This document shows, in pieces, positions 54,011 to 62,668 of a DNA stretch of 64,000 nucleotides (its first letter is position 1; the number at the start of each line of letters is the position of its first letter). This stretch comes from Pseudocolwellia agarivorans (lineage in GTDB: Bacteria; Pseudomonadota; Gammaproteobacteria; Enterobacterales; Alteromonadaceae). Both the position numbers and the translations under genes were made by a program. The stretch covers positions 167,291-231,290 of the forward strand of contig NZ_MUZU01000010.1 of NCBI RefSeq assembly GCF_002000085.1, given 5' to 3'. Below the pieces are notes generated by a model, which was not told the DNA's origin, did no database searches, and saw nothing but the letters and a program-made list of their open reading frames with translations.

Positions 54011-54871
54011 ATGTCGAATAATTATCAATGGCCAAAAGGCGCACGTTTAGCAATGTCTGTTGTTGTTAACGTAGAAGAAGGTTCTGAATACACAGTAAAA
54101 GATGGCGATAAAGGCATGGAGCCGGTAGATGAATTAAGCGTTCATTTAAAAAAGCCTATGCGTAATTACGGTAACGAATCTAACTATCAATACGGTATTA
54201 ACGAAGGCGGTCCACGCATTATTAAACTGCTTGATAAATATGATATTCGTGCTACTTGGACAGCTGCAGCATTAAGTTTAGAACGCGCACCTTATTTAGC
54301 CCAAGCGATTGCTCGACGCAACGATGAAACTTGTTCGCATGGTTACCGTTGGATCCATCAATTTAGAATGGACGAAACCGAAGAGCGTGCCTTTATTCGT
54401 AACGCTGTTGAAAGCATTAAAAAAACTACAGGTAAACGACCTCTAGGTTGGTTGTCACGCTACCTTTTAACTGAAAACACCCGCCGTTTATTACAAGAAG
54501 AAGGCTTTTTGTATCACATGGACGACTACAGTGCCGATGCGCCGTTTTGGGATGAAGTGCAAGGTTCAGACAAACCTATGGTGATTGTACCTTACGCACT
54601 TGATTCAAACGATATGAAAATGTGGGTAGCTCCTTCTTATACGCCTGAAGCATGGTTGAAATACGCGAAAGACACTTTTGATGTTTTATACGCAGAAGGT
54701 GAAGAACAACCTCGTATGATGAGCATAGGCTTACATTTACGCATTATTGGCCGTCCGGGCCGTATTTGGGCGCTAGAAGAATTTTTGAAATATGTGAGTA
54801 GCAAAGACGGTGTTTGGTTTGCAACACGGCAAGACATTGCCGAGCATTTTCAAACACATGTAAGCGTATAG
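54011..54871 (+). CDS. PuuE-like polysaccharide-deacetylase-fold cyclic amide hydrolase
   Basis: The 286-residue protein strongly resembles allantoinase PuuE: VNVEEGSEYTVKDGD near the N-terminus, ETCSHGYRWIHQFRMDETEER, TGKRPLGWLSRY, NTRRLLQEEGFLYHMDDYSADAP, IVPYALDSNDMKMW and MSIGLHLRIIGRPGR are all in PuuE order. PuuE opens the hydantoin ring of allantoin. A normal AllB allantoinase already sits in the purine operon, so this copy, placed among CoA-pathway genes, probably opens a different cyclic amide or imide. I chose the ATG at 54011 over an in-frame TTG at 54002. Confidence 0.85.
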   Translation: MSNNYQWPKGARLAMSVVVNVEEGSEYTVKDGDKGMEPVDELSVHLKKPMRNYGNESNYQYGINEGGPRIIKLLDKYDIRATWTAAALSLERAPYLAQAIARRNDETCSHGYRWIHQFRMDETEERAFIRNAVESIKKTTGKRPLGWLSRYLLTENTRRLLQEEGFLYHMDDYSADAPFWDEVQGSDKPMVIVPYALDSNDMKMWVAPSYTPEAWLKYAKDTFDVLYAEGEEQPRMMSIGLHLRIIGRPGRIWALEEFLKYVSSKDGVWFATRQDIAEHFQTHVSV

Positions 54872-54923
54872 CTCTTTGGTTAAAAAGCGCTTATTAACGG
54901 CGTAATAAAATATGGGAAGCATA

Positions 54924-55763
54924 ATGAAAATTTTACGTTCACTTTTATTTGTACCCGGTTCTCGACCTGACCGTTTTGAAAAAGCCCTTGCGGCAGGTGC
55001 AGACCTTATTTGTATCGATTTAGAAGATGCGGTATTGCCTGAAAATAAATTAGAAGCCCGCCAAGCGGTAATCGACTTTATTACTCAAGGTAATCACAAT
55101 ATTTGTGTACGTATAAACCCGTTATCAACTCCTTTAGGTGTAGACGACTTTAATGCTTTAGCGCAAGTTAATCCCGCTTTTATTATGCTAGCCAAGTGCA
55201 GTAACCAACAAGAAATTGAACAAGCAGAACATATTTTAGCAACAACCAGAACCAATAGTTCAAATGGTTTAAACGACACTAAACTCATAGGTTTAATTGA
55301 AACGATTGAAGGCTTAGAAAACGCTAAACACATTGCACAGGGGAACCGTGTAAGCGCATTAATGTTTGGTGGGGCTGATATGTCGGCAGAGCTACGTTGC
55401 GATTTTACTTACGACGCTTTGTTATTTGTACGTAGCCAACTGGTTGTTGCCGCTGCGAGTGCTAATGTCGACATGATAGACGTACCACACATTAATTTAA
55501 AAGATACTGAAGATTTACTTGATGAAACACGCAAAGTACGCGCGTTAGGTTATACCGCAAAAGCGGCTATTCATCCTAATCAAGTTAGCATTATTCACCA
55601 AGCTTTTATGCCTAACGAGCAACAAATTGCTTTTGCACAAGACGTCATGAAAGCGGTAGATGGCCCAGATGTTGGTGCTGTTGTTGTAAACGGTCGTATG
55701 GTTGATAGACCCATTATTTTAGCCTCGCAACGTATATTACAACTTGTTGAAGCAGCATCTTAA
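54924..55763 (+). CDS. CitE-like CoA-ester lyase (HpcH/HpaI superfamily)
   Basis: The ~279-residue protein has the CitE/malyl-CoA lyase pattern: RSLLFVPGSRPDRFEKAL, DLICIDLEDAV, CVRINPLSTP, LIGLIETIEGLENA, MFGGADMSAEL and the late KAAIHPNQVSIIHQAF. These supply the Mg2+ ligands and the CoA-binding Arg. Relatives cleave malyl-, beta-methylmalyl- or citramalyl-CoA to glyoxylate or pyruvate plus an acyl-CoA. I prefer the ATG at 54924, which has GGGAAG just upstream; an ATG at 54912 has none. It precedes the MaoC hydratase gene, the expected preceding reaction. Confidence 0.9.
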   Translation: MKILRSLLFVPGSRPDRFEKALAAGADLICIDLEDAVLPENKLEARQAVIDFITQGNHNICVRINPLSTPLGVDDFNALAQVNPAFIMLAKCSNQQEIEQAEHILATTRTNSSNGLNDTKLIGLIETIEGLENAKHIAQGNRVSALMFGGADMSAELRCDFTYDALLFVRSQLVVAAASANVDMIDVPHINLKDTEDLLDETRKVRALGYTAKAAIHPNQVSIIHQAFMPNEQQIAFAQDVMKAVDGPDVGAVVVNGRMVDRPIILASQRILQLVEAAS

Positions 55764-55866
55764 TTTGAATTGAACCTTTTTTATTTAACAAACATTTACT
55801 TAAACATCAGCGTCATTGTGGCAAGTAACAATTAAAACAACCACTTAAAATGACCTAGGAGATATC

Positions 55867-56379
55867 ATGGTACAAAACGTAAAAAAAATCAGTGAAAACC
55901 GTTACAGAGAAACTTTTGGTCGTTACTTAGAAGAGTTTCATGTGGGAGATATTTACGAACATCGTCCGGGTAAAACGATTACTGAAAATGATAACCACAT
56001 GTTCACGTTAATGACGATGAATACACATCCAATGCATTTCGATAATGAGTTTGCTAAAAAAAGTGAATTTGGAAAATGCATTGTTTGTTCTCCGCTAACG
56101 GTTGCGTTAATGGTAGGTATGAGTGTTACCGACGTAAGTCAAAAAGCTATTGCTAACTTAGGTTGGGAGAGCATTAACCTTGTTCATCCAATGTTTGTAG
56201 GCGACACGTTATATGCTGAATCTGAAGTATTAGAAAAACGTGAATCTAAATCTCGTCCTACGCAAGGTATTGTAAAAGTGTCAACTCGCGGCTTTAACCA
56301 AGACGGCGTAGAAGTATGTAACTTTATTCGTAAAATGCTTATTCCAAAAATTGGTTATGCAGTAGAAGATAAAGAATAA
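55867..56379 (+). CDS. MaoC-family (R)-hydratase/dehydratase
   Basis: This 170-residue hotdog-fold protein has the MaoC hydratase motif in TITENDNHMFTLMTMNTHPMHFD near residues 38-60, with the catalytic Asp and His, then SEFGKCIVCSPLTVALMVGM and HPMFVGDTLYAESEVLEKRES. It resembles the mesaconyl-CoA hydratase type encoded beside CitE-like lyases. It would hydrate an unsaturated acyl-CoA to the substrate of the lyase. TAGGAGAT precedes the ATG; 103 bases separate it from the lyase gene, and the dehydrogenase gene starts 25 bases after it. Confidence 0.9.
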   Translation: MVQNVKKISENRYRETFGRYLEEFHVGDIYEHRPGKTITENDNHMFTLMTMNTHPMHFDNEFAKKSEFGKCIVCSPLTVALMVGMSVTDVSQKAIANLGWESINLVHPMFVGDTLYAESEVLEKRESKSRPTQGIVKVSTRGFNQDGVEVCNFIRKMLIPKIGYAVEDKE

Positions 56380-56404
56380 GTCTTAACCCAATGAGGAGAA
56401 AATT

Positions 56405-57580
56405 ATGTCAGAAGTTTGGTCAAAAGAAGATGAGTTAGCCATTTTAGATATGATTAACAAATGGGTTGAAAACGAAGTAAGACCCATAGCAAAAGAACAC
56501 GATCAAGAAGATAAATATCCACATGCACTTGTTGAACAAATGAAAGATTTAGGTTTATTTGGCGCAACAATAGGGCAAGAATTTGGTGGTTTAGGTTTAC
56601 CGGCATCAATTTATGCCAAAATCGTGATCAAAGTCGCTTCAGCATGGATGGCCCCCAGCGGCATTTTTAACTCACACTTAATTCAAGCTTCTGCTATTGA
56701 ACGTTGTGGTACGGCTGAGCAAAAAGAAAAGTTTTTACCACGCATGGTTACTGGAGAGTTACGTGGTGGTGTAGCGTTAACAGAACCTAACGCAGGTAGC
56801 GATTTACAGGCTATACGTACTACCGCAGTAAAAGATGGCGACGACTATATTATTAATGGCGCTAAAACGTGGATCACAAACTCCCTTAACGGTAATTCAC
56901 TATTAGTGTTAGTAAAAACTGACACAGATATTAAACCACGCCACAAAGGCACCAGTTTATTTGTTGTAGAAACTAAAGATGCTGACGGTAATTTTTTACC
57001 GGGTATTGAAGTAATAAAAATGAAAAAGTTGGGATACAAAGCCATAGATACCTGCGAAGTGGTATTTACGCAATTTAGAGTATCAGCCAGTAATTTAGTA
57101 GGTGGTGTGGAAGGTAAAGGTTTTGTACAAACGGTTGGAGGCTTAGAACTTGGTCGAATTAACGTAGCAGCACGTGGAGCCGGTATTGGTTTAGGTGCAA
57201 TGGAGCTTGCCGTACGTTACGCACAAGAGCGTGAAGCGTTTGGTACACCAATATGTAATCATCAAGCTATTCAATTAAAACTGGGTGAAATGGCTGCAAA
57301 AGTTGAAGCCTCGCGTTTATTAATAGAACAAGCCGCAGCTAAATATGACGCAGAAGAGCGTTGTGATATGGAAGCCGGAATGGCCAAATATTTCGCATCA
57401 GAAACGGGTGTATTTTGTGCCAGCGAAGCTATGCGTATTTTTGGTGGTTATAGCTACTCGGTTGAATACGATATTGAACGTTATTATCGTGACGCTATGC
57501 TGATGTGTATTGGCGAAGGTACTAACGAAATGCAACGTATTATTATCGCTAAACAGTTAATTGAAAAATACAAAATTTAG
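56405..57580 (+). CDS. Acyl-CoA dehydrogenase
   Basis: This 391-residue FAD enzyme introduces an alpha-beta double bond into an acyl-CoA. It has GGVALTEPNAGSDLQAI and GAKTWITNS in the middle beta domain, REAFGTPICNHQAIQLKLGEM in the helical domain, and the catalytic base Glu371 in MCIGEGTNEMQRIIIAKQL. The pattern fits short and branched substrates. Its electrons would pass to ETF, not encoded here. Its place between hydratase and CoA-transferase genes gives a logical order: activate, dehydrogenate, hydrate, cleave. Confidence 0.95.
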   Translation: MSEVWSKEDELAILDMINKWVENEVRPIAKEHDQEDKYPHALVEQMKDLGLFGATIGQEFGGLGLPASIYAKIVIKVASAWMAPSGIFNSHLIQASAIERCGTAEQKEKFLPRMVTGELRGGVALTEPNAGSDLQAIRTTAVKDGDDYIINGAKTWITNSLNGNSLLVLVKTDTDIKPRHKGTSLFVVETKDADGNFLPGIEVIKMKKLGYKAIDTCEVVFTQFRVSASNLVGGVEGKGFVQTVGGLELGRINVAARGAGIGLGAMELAVRYAQEREAFGTPICNHQAIQLKLGEMAAKVEASRLLIEQAAAKYDAEERCDMEAGMAKYFASETGVFCASEAMRIFGGYSYSVEYDIERYYRDAMLMCIGEGTNEMQRIIIAKQLIEKYKI

Positions 57581-57623
57581 TTGTTAGCCATCACTCTGTA
57601 TGAAATGGAATAAATTTTCCAAC

Positions 57624-57671
57624 AGCCTGTGTTAAGCATTCAATCAATAGAATTGAAGTTAACTGCAGGCT
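57624..57671 (+). promoter_or_regulatory. Imperfect hairpin between acyl-CoA dehydrogenase and CoA-transferase genes
   Basis: AGCCTG at 57624 pairs with CAGGCT ending at 57671, with inner GTTAA/TTAAC and ATTCAAT/ATTGAA pairs. No T run follows, so it may be an attenuator or an mRNA-processing or stability element within the operon rather than an end signal. Confidence 0.35.
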
Positions 57672-57692
57672 CTTATTATAAGGTCTTTTCAA

Positions 57693-58886
57693 ATGAAGCC
57701 AACACTCCCGCTTGAAGGTGTAAGAATTATTGCTGTAGAACAATACGGCGCAGGTCCCTATGGTTCAATGTTTTTATCAGATATGGGCGCTGAAGTGATC
57801 AAAATTGAAAACCCTAAAATAGGTGGTGATGTTTCTAGACAAACAGGGCCGTTTTTTCTGGGAGAAAACGACAGTTACTTTTTTCAAACCTTTAACTTAA
57901 ACAAAAAAAGCCTTTCGTTAAACCTTAAAACTGAAGAAGGCCGTAAGGTATTTGAAGCATTAGTTAAAACTGCAGACGCGGTAACTAATAACTTACGTGG
58001 CGATCAACCTGAAAAACTAGGTATTACCTACGATGCGTTAAAACATATTAATCCTAAAATTGTTTGTGGCCATTTATCGGCTTACGGACGAGATAACGAC
58101 CGTGCAAATTGGCCAGGTTACGACTATTTAATGCAAGCAGAAGCAGGTTTAATGTCGTTAACGGGCGAACCCGGACAAGCACCCGCACGCTTTGGTGTGT
58201 CTATGGTTGATTTTATGACCGGTGCAGTCGCTTCATTAGGACTAACTGCCGGCTTATTAGGCGCATATAAAACAGGTCAAGGTCGCGATGTAGATGTTTC
58301 GTTATTTGACGTAGCGCTACATCAATTGTCTTATCCTGCAACGTGGTATTTAAACGAAGGCCACGTTACTGAACGTGTTGCGCGTTCGGCTCATCCGGCA
58401 ACGGTACCGTGTCAGCTTTATAAAACTCAAGACAGTTTTATATTTTTAATGGCGATGACCGATAAGTTTTGGGATATTTTAATGGGGTTATTAAACGATA
58501 GCGTATTAAGCGAAGATCGTTTTAAAGCCGTTGCTCAACGTCGTGAAAATCGTGATGTACTTACTCAAGAAATTGATCGTGTGCTATCAAGCCACACTAC
58601 AGAATACTGGCTTGAACTATTAGCAGGAAAAATTCCTTGTGCGCCAGTATACGATTTACCGCAAGCGATGAATAACCCATACATTCGCGATATTGGTATG
58701 GTACGTAAAGTGCCTCATGGTGAAAACCCTGATATGGAAATTTTAGGTAATCCAATTAAAATTGATGGACAACGTTTATCAGGTAAAGCCGCAGTAGCTA
58801 TGGGCGATACAACAAACGAGCTTTTAACTGAACTCGGTTATAGTGCTGAAAAAATTGCAACATTAAAAAGCCAAGGCGCGATTTAA
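57693..58886 (+). CDS. CaiB/BaiF-family CoA-transferase, first copy
   Basis: This 397-residue class III CoA-transferase begins LPLEGVRIIAVEQYGAGPYGSMFLSDMGAEVIKIE and has SLNLKTEEGRKVF, ENLR-like NNLRGDQPEKLGI, and the catalytic Asp at about 173 in GVSMVDFMTGAVAS. It moves CoA between carboxylates and acyl-CoAs via an aspartyl-CoA thioester. It lies 3 bases before a second member, and such tandem genes can form a heteromeric enzyme or two enzymes with different acceptors. AAGG lies 10 bases upstream of the ATG. Confidence 0.93.
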   Translation: MKPTLPLEGVRIIAVEQYGAGPYGSMFLSDMGAEVIKIENPKIGGDVSRQTGPFFLGENDSYFFQTFNLNKKSLSLNLKTEEGRKVFEALVKTADAVTNNLRGDQPEKLGITYDALKHINPKIVCGHLSAYGRDNDRANWPGYDYLMQAEAGLMSLTGEPGQAPARFGVSMVDFMTGAVASLGLTAGLLGAYKTGQGRDVDVSLFDVALHQLSYPATWYLNEGHVTERVARSAHPATVPCQLYKTQDSFIFLMAMTDKFWDILMGLLNDSVLSEDRFKAVAQRRENRDVLTQEIDRVLSSHTTEYWLELLAGKIPCAPVYDLPQAMNNPYIRDIGMVRKVPHGENPDMEILGNPIKIDGQRLSGKAAVAMGDTTNELLTELGYSAEKIATLKSQGAI

Positions 58887-58889
58887 CTT

Positions 58890-60050
58890 ATGAAACTTGA
58901 TGGTATTAAAGTACTCGATTTATCCTTATTTTTACCGGGCCCTCATTTTACCATGATGATGGCCGATCACGGTGCTGAAGTGATTAGTCTTGAGCCCACA
59001 GGTGGTGAGCCAGTGAGGCAAGTAGGTTTAACACAAAACGGACAATCAGTTTGGTTTCGAAATGTTTTTCGAGGTAAAAAAAGCATTAACTTAAACCTTA
59101 AAACAGAAGAAGGTAAACAAGCTTTTTATCGACTGTGTGAAACCGTTGATGTGGTTGTAGAAGCTTTTCGTCCCGGTGTAGTAAAGCGTTTAGGCATTGA
59201 CTACGACACCATCAAAAAAATTAATCCGCGTATTGTTTATTGTTCTATTTCTGCTTACGGGCAAACGGGGCCTAAAGCCTTATCTCCCGCACACGACTTA
59301 AGCATACAAGCCGATTCAGGCGCATTGTCTATTAACGAAGGTCAAGACGGAAAACCCGCACAACCTGCAATGCCTGTAGCTGATATGGCAGGGAGCTTAA
59401 TGGCATTTTCAGGCGTGTTAATGGCTATTATTCGTCAACAACAAACGGGCGAGGGGGACTATTTAGATATTTCAATGCAAGACTCACTTGTTGCTTGGTA
59501 CGCCAATGTAATGGGTCCTCCTTTTGCTGAAAACAGATCGCCTACTCCTAAACAAGAACGCAGCTGGGGCGGAGCTGCTCTGTATAATATTTATAAAACG
59601 TTAGATGAGAAATATCTTACTTTAGGTGGCTCTGAAATTAAGTTTGCTTATAACTTACTCATCGCTTTTGATCGTGAAGACTTATTCGAGTTATGTAAAT
59701 TACCACCTGGTGTTGCACAAGATCCTGTAAAAGCGTTTTTAAGTGAAACCTTTGCTGAGCAACCTTTAGCTCATTGGGAAACATTTTTAAATAATATAGA
59801 TGTATGTTGGGCACCTGTAAGAGAGTTGAATGATGCCATTAGAGATGAGCATTTAGCTCATAGAGACATGTTACTTACCGACAATAAAGGTAACTACCAT
59901 TTAGGTGTGCCCATTAAATATCAAAATGAACCAGCACAGCCTAACTTCTCATTGCCTGAATTCAGTCAAGATACTAAAAACGTTTTACAATCGTTAGGTT
60001 ATAGCGATGAGGAAATAAAAGTATTTCAAAATAATAAAGTGTTTTTATAA
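58890..60050 (+). CDS. CaiB/BaiF-family CoA-transferase, second copy
   Basis: This 386-residue protein is a distant paralogue of the preceding one: LDGIKVLDLSLFLPGPHFTMMMADHGAEVISLE, SINLNLKTEEGKQAF, VEAFRPGVVKRLGIDYDTI and the catalytic Asp at about 165 in MPVADMAGSLMAFSG. The N-terminal LFLPGPHFTMMMADHGA is close to alpha-methylacyl-CoA racemase-type members, so racemase or carnitine-type activity are alternatives to transfer. It is translated directly after the first copy. Both catalytic Asp residues are intact, so both are probably active. Confidence 0.92.
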   Translation: MKLDGIKVLDLSLFLPGPHFTMMMADHGAEVISLEPTGGEPVRQVGLTQNGQSVWFRNVFRGKKSINLNLKTEEGKQAFYRLCETVDVVVEAFRPGVVKRLGIDYDTIKKINPRIVYCSISAYGQTGPKALSPAHDLSIQADSGALSINEGQDGKPAQPAMPVADMAGSLMAFSGVLMAIIRQQQTGEGDYLDISMQDSLVAWYANVMGPPFAENRSPTPKQERSWGGAALYNIYKTLDEKYLTLGGSEIKFAYNLLIAFDREDLFELCKLPPGVAQDPVKAFLSETFAEQPLAHWETFLNNIDVCWAPVRELNDAIRDEHLAHRDMLLTDNKGNYHLGVPIKYQNEPAQPNFSLPEFSQDTKNVLQSLGYSDEEIKVFQNNKVFL

Positions 60051-60165
60051 AAGCATGATTAATGATACTGACTTATTGATAATGATCATTTGTTTTTATG
60101 TTATCAATCAACAATATGGTTTGGGTATAGACAAAACTAATGAATACGTAATTTAGGGAAATAAA

Positions 60166-61233
60166 ATGAATAACTTTTTTATTAACATACGATCTAAGGC
60201 TCTTTGTACAGTATTAAGTACCTTGTTATTTACAGGCTGTGTAACAACTACGGTTAAAAATAGTCAAAACATAAGTGACGCATCAATCGTTAAAGAAGAT
60301 CCATTAAAAGAAGCTCTTTTTCACCAATGGTTTGCTGGCGAGTTTGATAATTACGAACAAAATTGGCAAGACAAAATAAATGCCGAAAAAGACAGCACCA
60401 TTCAATTACATGATCATATTCATCATATATTTGCACCAATCTCTATGCCTGCATTAACGGGCGAAACCTATTTTGTAAAACAGTACATGGACGGAGATAA
60501 AACTAAAGTTTATCGCCAACGTTTGTATCAGTTTGTACGCAATGAAGAAAAGGGTGTATTACAACTTAATATTTACCGTTTTAAAGATGAAGCAAAGTAT
60601 GCATTTTCTCATTTAAAACCTGAATTATTTGCCCATTTAACCACAGACGAATTATCAACCTATCCAGGCTGTGAAGTGTACTGGAAATTTACTGGTGAGT
60701 ATTTTGACGGTTACATGGATCATAACGCGTGCTCGATAGTATCGAGTAGAAGTGGTAAAAAACTGTTTTTTAACGACAAACTTCGTTTATTAGACGGTGA
60801 AATATGGATTGATGATTCAGCTATTGATGAAGATGGAAAACATATTTTTGGTAACAAGCAAGGCATAGCGCATAAAAACCGTAAAGTGACTTATTTCACT
60901 GGGTGGGGTGGTAATAGAATTGGTGGTAAAGATGCTGCCGAAGACGCTAAATGGCACTTTACTAGCAAAATATTAATTCATAACGAAGGGCAAATATTCC
61001 CTCTTATTGATGATAAAACCGGAGAAAAGTCTGAATATTCAGTACAACTAGCTAAATTAACTTACCAAAACACAAAAGATCCTATTTTAAAGTTTGGTTT
61101 AATAGATAACAAAACAGGTAAAACCATAACCTACATTTGGAGCGAACAAGATAATAAAAAAATAGGAATGAACTTAAGATGGATGCAGTCAGGAATTAAA
61201 GTTAAAGAAACTCGACCGCATTTTAGCTTTTAA
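60166..61233 (+). CDS. CpcT/CpeT-like lipoprotein
   Basis: The 355-residue protein has a lipoprotein signal ending LLFTGC, then a domain of the CpcT/CpeT (DUF1001) type: FHQWFAGEFDNYEQNWQD, HHIFAPISMPALTGETYFVKQYM, KVYRQRLYQFV, YPGCEVYWKFTGEYFDGYM and a tryptophan-rich later part. In cyanobacteria such proteins attach bilins to phycobiliproteins; in non-photosynthetic bacteria the role is unknown, and here it would be membrane-anchored in the periplasm. It lies in the island between CoA-transferase and symporter genes. TAGGGAAAT precedes the ATG. Confidence 0.78.
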   Translation: MNNFFINIRSKALCTVLSTLLFTGCVTTTVKNSQNISDASIVKEDPLKEALFHQWFAGEFDNYEQNWQDKINAEKDSTIQLHDHIHHIFAPISMPALTGETYFVKQYMDGDKTKVYRQRLYQFVRNEEKGVLQLNIYRFKDEAKYAFSHLKPELFAHLTTDELSTYPGCEVYWKFTGEYFDGYMDHNACSIVSSRSGKKLFFNDKLRLLDGEIWIDDSAIDEDGKHIFGNKQGIAHKNRKVTYFTGWGGNRIGGKDAAEDAKWHFTSKILIHNEGQIFPLIDDKTGEKSEYSVQLAKLTYQNTKDPILKFGLIDNKTGKTITYIWSEQDNKKIGMNLRWMQSGIKVKETRPHFSF

Positions 61234-61267
61234 CTTGTAATATTCTTCTAAGCATATAGGAGGCAAT

Positions 61268-62668
61268 ATGACCCGTGAATTTGTAATTCTTACTACTTTA
61301 CTTGTGTATAAATTGCTTCTTATTGGTATTGGCCTTTGGGCCAGTAAACGCACAAAATCTACAGAAGACTTTTTTATTGGCGGTAAAACTTTAGGGCCTT
61401 GGGTTGCCGCTATTAGCTCATCAGCGAGTGCATCATCTGCATGGAGTTTATTAGGTGTAAGTGGAGCCGCGTATACCATGGGGTATTCCGCTATTTGGTT
61501 GTTTCCTGCTGTTGTGGGGGGCTATATTTTTAATTGGTTTTGGCTAGCCCCTAAAGTTTATAAACTCAGTATTAAAACAAACGCCGTCACATTAACCGAA
61601 TTATTAGCAGGTAAGGGAAGCTGGGCAAAACCTATTGTGTGGTTATGTAGCTTCGCTATTATTTTTTCTTTCTCGTTTTATATTGCAGCTCAATTTCAAG
61701 CTGCTGGTGGAACATTTGCGAGTAGTTTTAATATGGATGCCAGCCAAGCCATTATTCTTGGCACACTTATTATTTTAATTTATACCTTACTCGGCGGGTT
61801 TTGGGCGGTAAGTGTGACTGATACATTACAAGGATCACTTATGGCACTAACAGCTATCGTTTTACCTACTGCAGCTGTAATTCAGGTTGGTGGTTTTAGC
61901 GAAATTTATAGTGGTTTACATACACAATTTACACCGCAACAACTTTCTTTTACTGGGGTACATTCAGGCTGGATGGCTTTTGCGTTTGTATTAGGTATGT
62001 TAGGTATTGGTTTGGGTAACCCAGGGCAACCCCACGTGATTAATCGATTTATGGCGCTAAAAGATAAACAATCTATTAAAACAGCCACTTATATTGGCAT
62101 AGGTTGGCCTGTTATTGTTTACGGTGGCATGCTTATTTTAGGATTATGTGCACGTATATTAGTGCCTAATGCTGAAAATAACGAACAAATACTTTTTGGT
62201 GTTACTGCCTTATTATTTCATCCTGTTGTTGCAGGTATTATTATAGCTGCTGTGTTATCAGCAATTATGTCTACTGCAGATAGTCAATTATTAGTAGCAG
62301 CGTCATCACTTTCTTACGACATTAAAAAAGACTTATCAGCTAAAGCGAGTTTATTACTTTCTCGTTTAGCTGTGTTTGTTATGTGTGTTGTGTCAATGTT
62401 AATTGCTTTATATGCCCCTGAAGCTATATTTTCACGCGTACTCTTTGCCTGGGCTGCCATAGGCTCAGCTTTTGCGCCATTGCTGGTTGTATTATTAGGT
62501 ACCCCGATAAAAGGGCCTTATCGATTTTTTGCTATTTTCAGTGGGTTTACTTTAACGGTTTATCTTAGCTGGCAAGAAAATACTCCCGGCGACATTGTTG
62601 AGCGCGTATTACCTTTTATTCTTGCTTTTAGTATCGCCTATTTAGGGCGTGAAAACGTTACTCGTTAA
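61268..62668 (+). CDS. Sodium:solute symporter (SSS/SLC5 family)
   Basis: This 466-residue protein has about thirteen hydrophobic helices, and the PutP-like opening LWASKRTKSTEDFFIGGKTLGPWVAA, then SSSASASSAWSLLGVSGAAY near the sodium site, GMLGIGLGNPGQPHVINRFMA near residue 240 and AVLSAIMSTADSQLLVAASSL near residue 325 holding conserved Na+ ligands. It should import the island's substrate with sodium, as is common in marine bacteria. AGGAGGC precedes the ATG. It closes the island; nothing else on this strand follows for 485 bases. Confidence 0.93.
   Translation: MTREFVILTTLLVYKLLLIGIGLWASKRTKSTEDFFIGGKTLGPWVAAISSSASASSAWSLLGVSGAAYTMGYSAIWLFPAVVGGYIFNWFWLAPKVYKLSIKTNAVTLTELLAGKGSWAKPIVWLCSFAIIFSFSFYIAAQFQAAGGTFASSFNMDASQAIILGTLIILIYTLLGGFWAVSVTDTLQGSLMALTAIVLPTAAVIQVGGFSEIYSGLHTQFTPQQLSFTGVHSGWMAFAFVLGMLGIGLGNPGQPHVINRFMALKDKQSIKTATYIGIGWPVIVYGGMLILGLCARILVPNAENNEQILFGVTALLFHPVVAGIIIAAVLSAIMSTADSQLLVAASSLSYDIKKDLSAKASLLLSRLAVFVMCVVSMLIALYAPEAIFSRVLFAWAAIGSAFAPLLVVLLGTPIKGPYRFFAIFSGFTLTVYLSWQENTPGDIVERVLPFILAFSIAYLGRENVTR

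Noticed and set aside
57624..57671. Hairpin before the first CoA-transferase considered as a riboswitch
   Set aside because: It is a single imperfect stem without the multi-helix architecture or conserved boxes of any known riboswitch.
61189..61479. 96-codon minus-strand frame across the lipoprotein-symporter junction
   Set aside because: It is antisense to conserved coding sequence on both sides; no family resemblance was seen.
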